15,368 nt of DNA from Desulfitobacterium sp. GTDB taxonomy: Bacteria; Bacillota; Desulfitobacteriia; Desulfitobacteriales; Desulfitobacteriaceae. Below are positions 1 through 6,933 of the stretch, piece by piece (positions within the stretch are counted from its first letter, which is position 1; every line of letters begins with the position of its first letter). The notes under the pieces are model-generated. The model saw only the letters and a program-made list of their open reading frames with translations, made no database searches and was not told the DNA's origin. The DNA lies in assembly GCA_012799495.1 (NCBI GenBank), contig JAAZLD010000141.1:1-15368 (forward strand), read 5' to 3'. Both the position numbers and the translations under genes were made by a program.

Positions 1-1
1 C

Positions 2-364
2 CATTCTATTTATTTAGGTTCAGATATCTTTCTTATGCCTTCTCGTTTTGAACCTTGTGGTATTGCCCAAATGATGGCGATGGGTTATGGTACTATCCCC
101 ATAGTTAGGGCAACTGGGGGGCTGAAAGATACGGTGATTTCCTATGACTGGAATCAGGAAAAGGGTAATGGCTTTAGTCATGATAATTATAATGCCCATG
201 AATTCTTGGCAACGGTAGAACGAGCCCTAGAATTATATCACAATCACAAGAAAGCCTGGCGCCGACTCCAAGAAAATGCTGTTAAGGCAGATTTTAGCTG
301 GGAGAATTCGGCTTCTCAATATATTAAGCTTTATGAAGATTTATATTATGAGCAGTCTCTTTAA
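2..364 (+). CDS. glgA: Glycogen synthase, C-terminal part (5' end outside window)
   Basis: The reading frame is open from base 2 and ends at TAA 362-364, giving the last 120 residues of a GT5 glycogen synthase, which transfers glucose from ADP-glucose to the growing alpha-1,4-glucan in the cytoplasm. The diagnostic block is present near the start: a PSRFEPCGIAQ motif (the Glu is the conserved catalytic-site residue of the family), followed by a MAMGYGTIPIVRATGGL stretch that matches the nucleotide-sugar-binding end of the C-terminal Rossmann domain. The rest is the usual C-terminal helix packing back on the N-terminal domain. The full enzyme is about 480 residues, so roughly three quarters lies upstream. 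The internal ATG at 35 is not the start, because conserved sequence continues before it. The gene is followed after 18 bases by an amylase/glucanotransferase fusion, consistent with a glycogen operon. Confidence 0.94.
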   Translation, partial: HSIYLGSDIFLMPSRFEPCGIAQMMAMGYGTIPIVRATGGLKDTVISYDWNQEKGNGFSHDNYNAHEFLATVERALELYHNHKKAWRRLQENAVKADFSWENSASQYIKLYEDLYYEQSL

Positions 365-382
365 GATGTTTTTACGGGAGAG

Positions 383-3300
383 ATGCCAGTGAGTATTGTT
401 CTTTACCATAATAGTCATGAGAGTTTTTTCCGGAATCCTTTTGGTGCCCTGCCCTGTGGTCAGAAAGTTAAATTGAGACTTCTTGTACAGTCCGGAACTA
501 CTATAACTTGTTTATTGCGCCTTTGGGAGAAGGATAGAGAAGTTTTACTTCCAATGAAGAAGAGAGAAGAGAAAAATAAGTGGGATGGAGAAGTATTTGA
601 AGTAGAATATACTGTTCCTAATGAACCAGGTTTGATTTGGTACTATTTTATGATTAGTACAGATTCTCAACTTATTTATTATGGTGATTATTCTCAACTG
701 GGAGGGGAAGGTAAGGTTTTCTACTCAGAACCACCAGGGTACCAAATTACTGTCTATCAACCTATGACTTTACCTTCATGGTATAAAAAAGGGATAATCT
801 ATCAAATTTATGTGGATCGTTTTTTTAATGGTAATGAGGATGGGAAAATAAATAATCCTCATCCCAAAGCCCTTATTCATAGTAATTGGTATGACACGCC
901 CTTTTATATAAAAAATTCTCAAGGGGAAGTAGTTCGCTGGAATTTCTTCGGGGGTAATTTGCAAGGAGTATTGAAAAAACTCCCATACCTAAAGGAACTG
1001 GGAGTTAGTATTATTTATTTCAATCCCATTTTTGAATCCCCTAGCAACCATAAGTACGATACAGGGGATTACTTATCTATTGATCCTATGTATGGAGATA
1101 TGGAGACATTTGAGAGATTGGTTCAAGAGGGAAAAAAGCTAGGTATTTCCATTATCCTCGATGGAGTATTTAGCCATACAGGGGATGATAGCATTTACTT
1201 TAATCGCTATGGTAATTATCCAAGTCTCGGGGCAAGTCAATCTCCTGATTCCCCCTATTATTCTTGGTATAAATGGCAGGAAAATGGCCAGGTCTCCTAC
1301 TGGTGGGGAGTTAAGAATCTGCCAGAAGTAAATGAAATGGATCCCTCCTATTTGGATTTTGTTATCCACTCTCCCCAGGGAGTTTTAAAGACTTGGATGA
1401 AAAAAGGAATCAAAGGTTGGCGCTTAGATGTGGCAGATGAGCTGCCTGATGAATTTATCCAAGAATTCTATAGGGTAATGAAGGAATTGGATGAAGAAGC
1501 AGTTCTGATTGGAGAGGTTTGGGAAGATGCTTCTCGTAAAAAAAGTTATGGTAAACTACGTCAGTACTTATGGGGTAATGAATTAAATGGTACTATGAAC
1601 TATCCATTGCGAGAGATTTTGCTCAATTTTTTCTTAGGAAAAGCAGATGCCTGGCAAGTCCACAGAGGAATTATGAGTCTGTACGAGAATTACCCAAGAG
1701 AAAACTTTTTTGGGGCTATGAATCTAATCGGTAGCCATGATCGGGCCCGAATTCTTACCATCTTAGGAGAAGCTCCTCCCCGGGAAAACTTAAATCCTCA
1801 AGAGCAAGAGAATTTTCGCTTAGGGAAAGAGGAGAAAGAACTGGCTGTAAAAAGGCTAAAAATGCTCACCCTTATCCAAATGACCTTTCCAGGGGTTCCT
1901 AGTATTTATTATGGTGATGAAGCAGGACTAGAGGGCTATGAGGATCCTTATAATCGGGGAACTTACCCTTGGGGTCGAGAGGATCAAACAATTTTAGCCT
2001 GGATGAAAAGGGTTCTTTATTATCGCCGGGAGTATCAAGTATTAACGGAAGGTGATTTCTTTTCTTGGCCTATAGATAGGCATGTTTATGGAGTGAAGCG
2101 AAGTAATGGCCAAGAGGAAATCCTTTTACTTGTTAACAACTCTACTAGGGAGTATGAAATGCAAATTCCCTTTGTTAGTAAAAAGGGTGAAATAAGACTA
2201 GAAGATGGTAGAAAGTTAGTGGATAGTACAGAGTTAAAGGATGAAATTAATTTAATTATAGATATTTTCGAAGGTAGAATTTTGTATAAAGGTATTGAGA
2301 AAAAAAGCAATTCCTCCACTATAAGCATTTTTTTAGAGCCCTTATCTACTAAAGCATTGTATTGTTCAAAAATCTCTCTGGAGAGTTACTTTCCTTCTCA
2401 GTTAATAACCAGAACCTGTGGGATTTTAATGGCTATTTCCTCCTTACCTTCAAAATGGGGTGTGGGAGACCTTGGGCAAGAAGGGTACTCTTTTGTAGAT
2501 TTTTTAGCTGAAGGAGGACAAAGGGTTTGGCAAGTTTTACCTCTTAACCCATTGGGGTTAGGTGATTCACCTTATCAGAGCGAATCAGCCTTTGCCGGTG
2601 ATCCCCTATACATAGATCTAGACTTTTTTGTGGCAAGGGGTTTGTTGAGGTCAGAAAAGATTATGGAGGTTATGGAGGACTTTGCCATTAAAAGGGGAGA
2701 AGCATCAGAGGAAGTCTCCAAAGAAAAATTACAAAAAACATCAGAATATGAAAAGATCAGAGATAGAAAACTCAAGCTTTTAAGAGAAGCTTATGAGAAT
2801 TTTCTTCTAGCCAAAGAAGACTATTTTTGCGAAGGATTAACTTCTGATGAACATTCATATGATGGATATTCTAATGAAGGTTTTTCTAATGCAAATTATT
2901 CTATGGAAGGAGACCTAGCTTACTTAGGTAAAGCTAGTTATGAAAGGTTTTTAGCCGAGAACGAATATTGGCTCCAAGACTATGCCCTCTACCTAATTCT
3001 AAAAGAACGGTTTGGTCAACTCCCTTGGCAGAAATGGGATGATGAGTATCGTTTTAGAGAACCACATGCCCTTGAAAAATTACGAAATTATGCTAAAGAG
3101 GAAATAGATTTTATTTTCTTTACTCAGTACACTTTTCATTACCAATGGCAAAGTTTGAAGAGTTATGCTAATCAAAAAAACATCTCCCTTATGGGGGATA
3201 TGCCAATTTTTGTAGCTGCTGATAGTTGTGATACCTGGGCAAATCCAGATATTTTTGTGCTTAATGAAGATCTAAAACCAAGGTATGTGGCAGGAGTACC

Positions 3301-3991
3301 GCCAGATTACTTTAGTTCTCAAGGACAAAACTGGGGTAGTCCCGTTTATAATTGGGATAGATTAGCTGAAGACAATTATTCCTGGTGGAAAAAGCGTTTC
3401 AGACAAGCCTTAGAAAGATATGATGCTATTCGTTTGGATCATTTTCGTGGCTTCCAGGCCTATTGGGCAATTCCTAGTGAAAAAAATACTGGAGTAGGAG
3501 GACGTTGGTTTAAAGGCCCTGGCAAGGCTTTTTTTGAAGCTATTTGTGAGGAGTTAGGTCCCTTACCTATAATTGCTGAGGATTTAGGAACGATCACCCC
3601 TGAAGTGGAGGTCCTAAGAAAAATCTTTGGCTTTCCAGGGATGAAAATATTTCAGTTTTCTCCCATCGAAGAAATAGAGGAAAAAAATACCATTTTCTAT
3701 ACTGGAACCCATGATAATGATACTTTTTTGGGATACTACTTAGCTCAAGGATACAATAGAACCAAAGGTGAATATATGGTAAAAAAGGCTATTGAGGATA
3801 TATACCATTCCAAAGCCAACTGGGTTATTCTACCTCTCCAAGATGTACTTAAATTGGATTCCCGTGGACGAATGAATACACCTGGAACAATTGCAGGAAA
3901 TTGGAAGTGGCGTGTAGAAAAAAGTGCTTTAACCCGTGAAGTTTGTCAAGAGTTAAGAGAATTAGCAAGGCAAACCAGGCGGTTATCTTAA
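383..3991 (+). CDS. GH13 alpha-amylase/neopullulanase-type hydrolase fused to GH77 4-alpha-glucanotransferase (MalQ)
   Basis: This 1202-residue chain carries two complete glucan enzymes. Residues 1-120 resemble the N-terminal beta domain of Clostridia GH13 proteins (LYHNSHESFFRNPFGAL). Residues 130-560 are a GH13 barrel with DGVFSH (D260), GWRLDVADE (nucleophile D349), IGEVW (acid/base E378) and GSHD (D453). The YEDPYNRGTYPWG segment near 520 is typical of cyclomaltodextrinase/neopullulanase-like members. Residues 565-665 form the C-terminal beta domain. Residues from about 676 to the end are a full MalQ with AIRLDHFRGF (nucleophile D1019), IAEDLG (E1066) and TGTHDND (D1111). All catalytic residues of both halves are kept, so both are probably active: one hydrolyses or debranches glucans, the other disproportionates maltodextrins. 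There is no signal peptide, so it acts in the cytoplasm on stored glycogen. Start: ATG 383 lies only 2 bases after GGGAG (376-380), whereas in-frame GTG 389 lies 8 bases after it, so GTG may be the true start. A 15-base repeat expands a loop of the GH77 half. Confidence 0.93.
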   Translation: MPVSIVLYHNSHESFFRNPFGALPCGQKVKLRLLVQSGTTITCLLRLWEKDREVLLPMKKREEKNKWDGEVFEVEYTVPNEPGLIWYYFMISTDSQLIYYGDYSQLGGEGKVFYSEPPGYQITVYQPMTLPSWYKKGIIYQIYVDRFFNGNEDGKINNPHPKALIHSNWYDTPFYIKNSQGEVVRWNFFGGNLQGVLKKLPYLKELGVSIIYFNPIFESPSNHKYDTGDYLSIDPMYGDMETFERLVQEGKKLGISIILDGVFSHTGDDSIYFNRYGNYPSLGASQSPDSPYYSWYKWQENGQVSYWWGVKNLPEVNEMDPSYLDFVIHSPQGVLKTWMKKGIKGWRLDVADELPDEFIQEFYRVMKELDEEAVLIGEVWEDASRKKSYGKLRQYLWGNELNGTMNYPLREILLNFFLGKADAWQVHRGIMSLYENYPRENFFGAMNLIGSHDRARILTILGEAPPRENLNPQEQENFRLGKEEKELAVKRLKMLTLIQMTFPGVPSIYYGDEAGLEGYEDPYNRGTYPWGREDQTILAWMKRVLYYRREYQVLTEGDFFSWPIDRHVYGVKRSNGQEEILLLVNNSTREYEMQIPFVSKKGEIRLEDGRKLVDSTELKDEINLIIDIFEGRILYKGIEKKSNSSTISIFLEPLSTKALYCSKISLESYFPSQLITRTCGILMAISSLPSKWGVGDLGQEGYSFVDFLAEGGQRVWQVLPLNPLGLGDSPYQSESAFAGDPLYIDLDFFVARGLLRSEKIMEVMEDFAIKRGEASEEVSKEKLQKTSEYEKIRDRKLKLLREAYENFLLAKEDYFCEGLTSDEHSYDGYSNEGFSNANYSMEGDLAYLGKASYERFLAENEYWLQDYALYLILKERFGQLPWQKWDDEYRFREPHALEKLRNYAKEEIDFIFFTQYTFHYQWQSLKSYANQKNISLMGDMPIFVAADSCDTWANPDIFVLNEDLKPRYVAGVPPDYFSSQGQNWGSPVYNWDRLAEDNYSWWKKRFRQALERYDAIRLDHFRGFQAYWAIPSEKNTGVGGRWFKGPGKAFFEAICEELGPLPIIAEDLGTITPEVEVLRKIFGFPGMKIFQFSPIEEIEEKNTIFYTGTHDNDTFLGYYLAQGYNRTKGEYMVKKAIEDIYHSKANWVILPLQDVLKLDSRGRMNTPGTIAGNWKWRVEKSALTREVCQELRELARQTRRLS
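2822..2911 (+). repeat. 15-base (5-codon) imperfect tandem repeat in the GH77 domain
   Basis: Six consecutive five-residue units can be laid out in frame at residues 814-843: YFCEG, LTSDE, HSYDG, YSNEG, FSNAN, YSMEG. The last three are clearest at DNA level, built around TAT-TCT-AAT-GAA-GGA. The repeat sits between the helix ending in ENFLLA and the conserved YERFLAENEYWLQDYALY segment of MalQ, where ordinary family members have a shorter connection. It therefore looks like a surface-loop expansion rather than part of the fold. The first two units are weak matches. Confidence 0.65.
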
Positions 3992-4011
3992 ATAGCTAAA
4001 AGGGTGAGGAG

Positions 4012-5607
4012 TTGATTATCATTCAAGGATGGGAACGCTTTCGAGAGCTTTTTTATTATCATAAAGAGCTCCAGTTAGCTTTAGATATTAGTAGGATGAA
4101 GTTTTACCCTGAGTACTTTAGAGAGATGGAGCATGCTATGAAGGGGGTTTTCTCTGGGCTTGCAGAATTGGAGAAAGGAGCCATAGCTAATCCAGATGAA
4201 AATCGTATGGTAGGACATTATTGGCTAAGAAACCCTCAATTAGCACCTAGGCTAGAATTAACTCAAGAGATTGAGGATACTTGGGAAGAAATCCTAGCTT
4301 TTGTAGAAAAGGTTCACCAGGGGAAACTGTTAGGGGAAAAGGGTAAGGTATTTCGTAATTATCTTTTAATTGGTATTGGAGGCTCAAGTTTAGGGCCTAG
4401 ATTTTTAAGGACAGCCCTTTCTTCTTCCCAAGATAAGCTGAAGGGGTATTTTATTGACAATACGGATCCCGATGGCATGGACCAAATCCTTGAGGAAATA
4501 GGCAATGAATTGGATCAAACCCTCTGTCTAGTGGTATCTAAGAGTGGAGGAACTATCGAAACCTACAATGGGATGCTGGAAGTTCAGAGTATTTACCGGG
4601 AGCAGGGGCTTAACTTTGGAAGGCATGCTGTTGCCATAACTGAAAAAGGAAGTAAGTTAGATTTGCTTAGCCAAAGGGGAAACTGGCTTAAAGTTTTTCC
4701 CATGTGGGATTGGGTAGGAGGAAGAACTTCAGTTTTTTCAGCTGTAGGTCTTCTTCCCTTAGCTCTGCAGGGAATCCCTATCCAGAGTTTTTTAGATGGT
4801 GCGAGAAAATGTGATGAGGAAACAAGGCGCCAGGATTATAGAGTTAATCCAGGAGCAATCCTTGCCCTCATGTGGTATTATGCTACCCAGGGTCAGGGTG
4901 GAAAAGAAATGGTTGTTCTTCCTTATAAAGATCGTCTTGAACTTTTGGGCAAATATTTACAACAGTTGATTATGGAGTCATTAGGTAAGGAAAAAAATCT
5001 TCAAGGGGAAACGGTTCACCAGGGATTGACTGTTTACGGCAACAAAGGTTCAACAGATCAGCATTCTTATCTTCAGCAGCTTTTAGAAGGACCTAATAAT
5101 TTTTTTGTAACCTTTATTGAGGTGTTAAAAGATCGAAATAAAAAATCCCCACTCATAGGGGAAAACAGTACAAGTGGAGATTACTTGCAAGCTATGTTGC
5201 TAGGAACTCGGGACGCCTTATCCCAAAAAGGTCGGGAAAGTATAACTATTACTATTCCAGAAGTCTCTCCTTATAGTCTTGGTGTTTTAATCGCATTATT
5301 TGAGCGGGCTGTCTCTATCTATGCCTTGTTAGTAGGGCTCAATCCTTACCATCAGCCTGCAGTAGAGATGGGGAAAAAAGTGGCTAGGGAAGTTATTAGT
5401 TTAAAAAATCAAATCCAAGATCTTTTAATGAGCCAGGAAGGAGTTTCCTTTACTATTGAAGAGATTGCTGCGCAAATTCGGGAAGAAGGCAATGAAGAGA
5501 AAGTTTTTCGGATTCTATGGCATTTAGTTTCTAATCCTGATCATCAGGTGGAAGTAGAGGAAAATGAGGATATCTTTAAAAGGCGTTTCTATTTTAAGGG
5601 GAGCTAA
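4012..5607 (+). CDS. pgi: Glucose-6-phosphate isomerase, cyanobacterial-like type
   Basis: This 531-residue cytoplasmic enzyme interconverts glucose 6-phosphate and fructose 6-phosphate. Visible motifs are IGIGGSSLGP (110-119), the phosphate-binding SKSGGT (176-181), DWVGGRTS near 223-230, MESLGKEK (catalytic-base E322), GSTDQHSY (H351) and NPYHQPAVEMGKK (K455). Many segments, such as GAIANPDE, MVGHYWLRNP and VYGNKGSTDQH, read like the cyanobacterial branch of the family rather than the shorter (about 450-residue) Bacillus enzyme. Residues 465-531 form an extra C-terminal segment that looks like a small winged-helix fold. The start is TTG, preceded directly by AGGGTGAGGAG (4001-4011). The N-terminal WERFRELFYYH...LDISRM residues are conserved in the family, which rules out the next ATG as the start. 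The 20-base gap to the fusion gene argues for co-transcription. Confidence 0.95.
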   Translation: MIIIQGWERFRELFYYHKELQLALDISRMKFYPEYFREMEHAMKGVFSGLAELEKGAIANPDENRMVGHYWLRNPQLAPRLELTQEIEDTWEEILAFVEKVHQGKLLGEKGKVFRNYLLIGIGGSSLGPRFLRTALSSSQDKLKGYFIDNTDPDGMDQILEEIGNELDQTLCLVVSKSGGTIETYNGMLEVQSIYREQGLNFGRHAVAITEKGSKLDLLSQRGNWLKVFPMWDWVGGRTSVFSAVGLLPLALQGIPIQSFLDGARKCDEETRRQDYRVNPGAILALMWYYATQGQGGKEMVVLPYKDRLELLGKYLQQLIMESLGKEKNLQGETVHQGLTVYGNKGSTDQHSYLQQLLEGPNNFFVTFIEVLKDRNKKSPLIGENSTSGDYLQAMLLGTRDALSQKGRESITITIPEVSPYSLGVLIALFERAVSIYALLVGLNPYHQPAVEMGKKVAREVISLKNQIQDLLMSQEGVSFTIEEIAAQIREEGNEEKVFRILWHLVSNPDHQVEVEENEDIFKRRFYFKGS

Positions 5608-5661
5608 AGATACTAATATTCTAGCTACATATGTTAAGGTTATTTAATCTGTACTAAATAA

Positions 5662-5725
5662 TTGTCAAGGGCTATTTGAATTGCCCCAAATAAGTGTCAA
5701 GAGCTATTTGAGCTGCCCCCAATAA
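5662..5725. repeat. 32-base direct tandem duplication spanning the glk stop codon
   Basis: Bases 5662-5693 and 5694-5725 are adjacent copies agreeing at 27 of 32 positions by hand alignment. On the minus strand the first copy encodes the GAAQIALD end of glucokinase. Because 32 is not a multiple of three, the second copy is read in a shifted frame and supplies a new stop (TAG, 5674-5672). In the other frame the second copy still encodes an IQIALDNYLVQIK-like tail ending at TAA (5642-5640). Confidence 0.9.
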
Positions 5726-6775
5726 GGGGGCATTCTCATTTAAAATAACAAAGATAGGTATTTGACCTAAGAATTCTTTCATACGGCCTTTAGCTAAAAA
5801 GCTCTCCTTGATAGAATCTTCTTTTAAGAAGGGTATGATTTTCTTGGGGATTCCCCCTCCCAAATACACACCCCCTCGAGCAAGGGTCCTTAAGGCTAAA
5901 TTCCCTGCTTCCGCACCTAGGATACTCACAAAAAGTTTAAGAGTTTCCACACATAGAGGACAGACTCCCTCGAGGGCTTTCTTAGTTATTTCGGGTGCGG
6001 GAAGGTTGCCTCCAGAGATACTTTTATCCCTAACATTTAGTGAGAGGAATTCATATATATTCTCTATACCTTCACCAGATAAAACCCGTTCATAACTAAC
6101 ATGGCCATATTTAGCATTTAGGAAATGCCAAAGATCCACTTCTTTTTCAGTACGGGGAGCAAAGTCCCCATGGCCTCCTTCAGAAGTATACACTTCACCA
6201 TTTTCTGTGATCATAGCTTCTCCTAAGCCTGTTCCTGGGGCTATTAGAGCCTTATGTCCATGGTTTTCTGAAGGTGAGGATGAGGAGAGACCTGCCGAGT
6301 GGGTTAGAGAAGGGTTGAAAGAGGTACTTAAAAAAGGGTCTGCGGAAGAGTGGATTAGGGGAAGTAAATCATCACTTGCTAAGAGGGATATTCCTCGTCC
6401 CATCCCTTCTAAATCGTTAACAAAAAGGAGAGGAAATTGGAAGGAAAGGGAATTTTTAAGAGTGTTAAAATCTATTATTTGTTTGCTATTGGTAAGAAGG
6501 CAGGAATCACCCCTAATAGGGCCTGCTAAGCTTAAACAACCTGCATAAATATTTTCTGCCTGTAAGTCCTTCTTGCTAAGATAGGAATTGATCAGGGTAC
6601 TTAAATCCGTCCACTCACTAGTAGCAAACTCTTCTTTATTAAGGATAGTAAACTTAGTATCAAAATTTAAGATACTTAAACGAGTATTGGTTCCTCCAAT
6701 ATCTGCTGCAAAGATTAGAAAATCTAGATGTCCTGAAAAGGAATTACCATTAGCCATTGGATTATCTTTGTGCAT
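5672..6775 (-). CDS. glk: Glucokinase (Glk family, PF02685 type)
   Basis: This 367-residue cytoplasmic kinase makes glucose 6-phosphate from glucose and ATP, directly feeding the neighbouring PGI. Visible motifs are the phosphate-1 loop ADIGGTN (24-30), the catalytic Asp in FVNDLEG (D121), the phosphate-2 motif APGTGLG (179-185), EGGHGDFAP (199-207), GHVSYERVLSGEGIENIY (224-241) and ENAPLLGAA near the end. The family is usually about 320 residues. The excess is a Ser/Pro-rich insertion at about 139-175, between the catalytic Asp and the phosphate-2 loop, where relatives have a short turn. It may be a diverged 51-base duplication. The C-terminus has been rewritten by a 32-base tandem duplication. 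The ATG start has GAGGTG upstream with 8-base spacing, and a second ATG (MANGN) six codons in has no better site. The gene converges on pgi with 64 bases between stops and no clear intrinsic terminator. Confidence 0.93.
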   Translation of the reverse strand: MHKDNPMANGNSFSGHLDFLIFAADIGGTNTRLSILNFDTKFTILNKEEFATSEWTDLSTLINSYLSKKDLQAENIYAGCLSLAGPIRGDSCLLTNSKQIIDFNTLKNSLSFQFPLLFVNDLEGMGRGISLLASDDLLPLIHSSADPFLSTSFNPSLTHSAGLSSSSPSENHGHKALIAPGTGLGEAMITENGEVYTSEGGHGDFAPRTEKEVDLWHFLNAKYGHVSYERVLSGEGIENIYEFLSLNVRDKSISGGNLPAPEITKKALEGVCPLCVETLKLFVSILGAEAGNLALRTLARGGVYLGGGIPKKIIPFLKEDSIKESFLAKGRMKEFLGQIPIFVILNENAPLLGAAQIALDTYLGQFK

Positions 6776-6933
6776 TTATATTTCACCTCACGAAAGGGAT
6801 TTAGATTCTAGTTATGCATTTACTCGTGTATTATGTATATTTTTAGTAACTTACAAGAATCTTCTAGGCAAAGAACATAAGTTGCTGTATAGTAGATCTA
6901 ATTTTAGATAACTGTTATAGAGGAGGGTTAGCT
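6776..6933. other. Divergent intergenic region between glk and the iron-sulfur fusion gene
   Basis: These 158 bases must hold the promoters of both divergent genes. The leftward side offers a weak sigma-A-like candidate (6830-6856). On the rightward side the 8-base palindrome TAGATCTA (about 6894-6901) lies shortly upstream of the ribosome site. I found no convincing rightward -35/-10 pair and no recognisable Fnr/Crp-type operator. Confidence 0.5.
6830..6856 (-). promoter_or_regulatory. Possible sigma-A promoter of glk
   Basis: Read on the minus strand, TTGTAA (6856-6851) and CATAAT (6835-6830) are separated by 15 bases, about 55 bases before the glk ATG. The -10 matches 5 of 6 consensus bases and the -35 four of six, but the spacing is shorter than the preferred 17, so this is only a candidate. 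Confidence 0.3.

Noticed and set aside
5608..5661. Possible intrinsic terminator between the convergent pgi and glk genes
   Set aside because: Only a 5-base AGCTA/TAGCT pairing with a long loop and no T-run was found.
5715..5731. Perfect 6-base GC hairpin (GCCCCC/GGGGGC) near the glk 3' end, resembling a terminator stem
   Set aside because: It lies inside glk and encodes the conserved N-A-P-L-L-G-A segment; no T-run follows on either strand.
5808..6548. Plus-strand open frames across glk
   Set aside because: They mirror the glk coding strand and have no recognisable motifs; glk motifs on the minus strand are complete.
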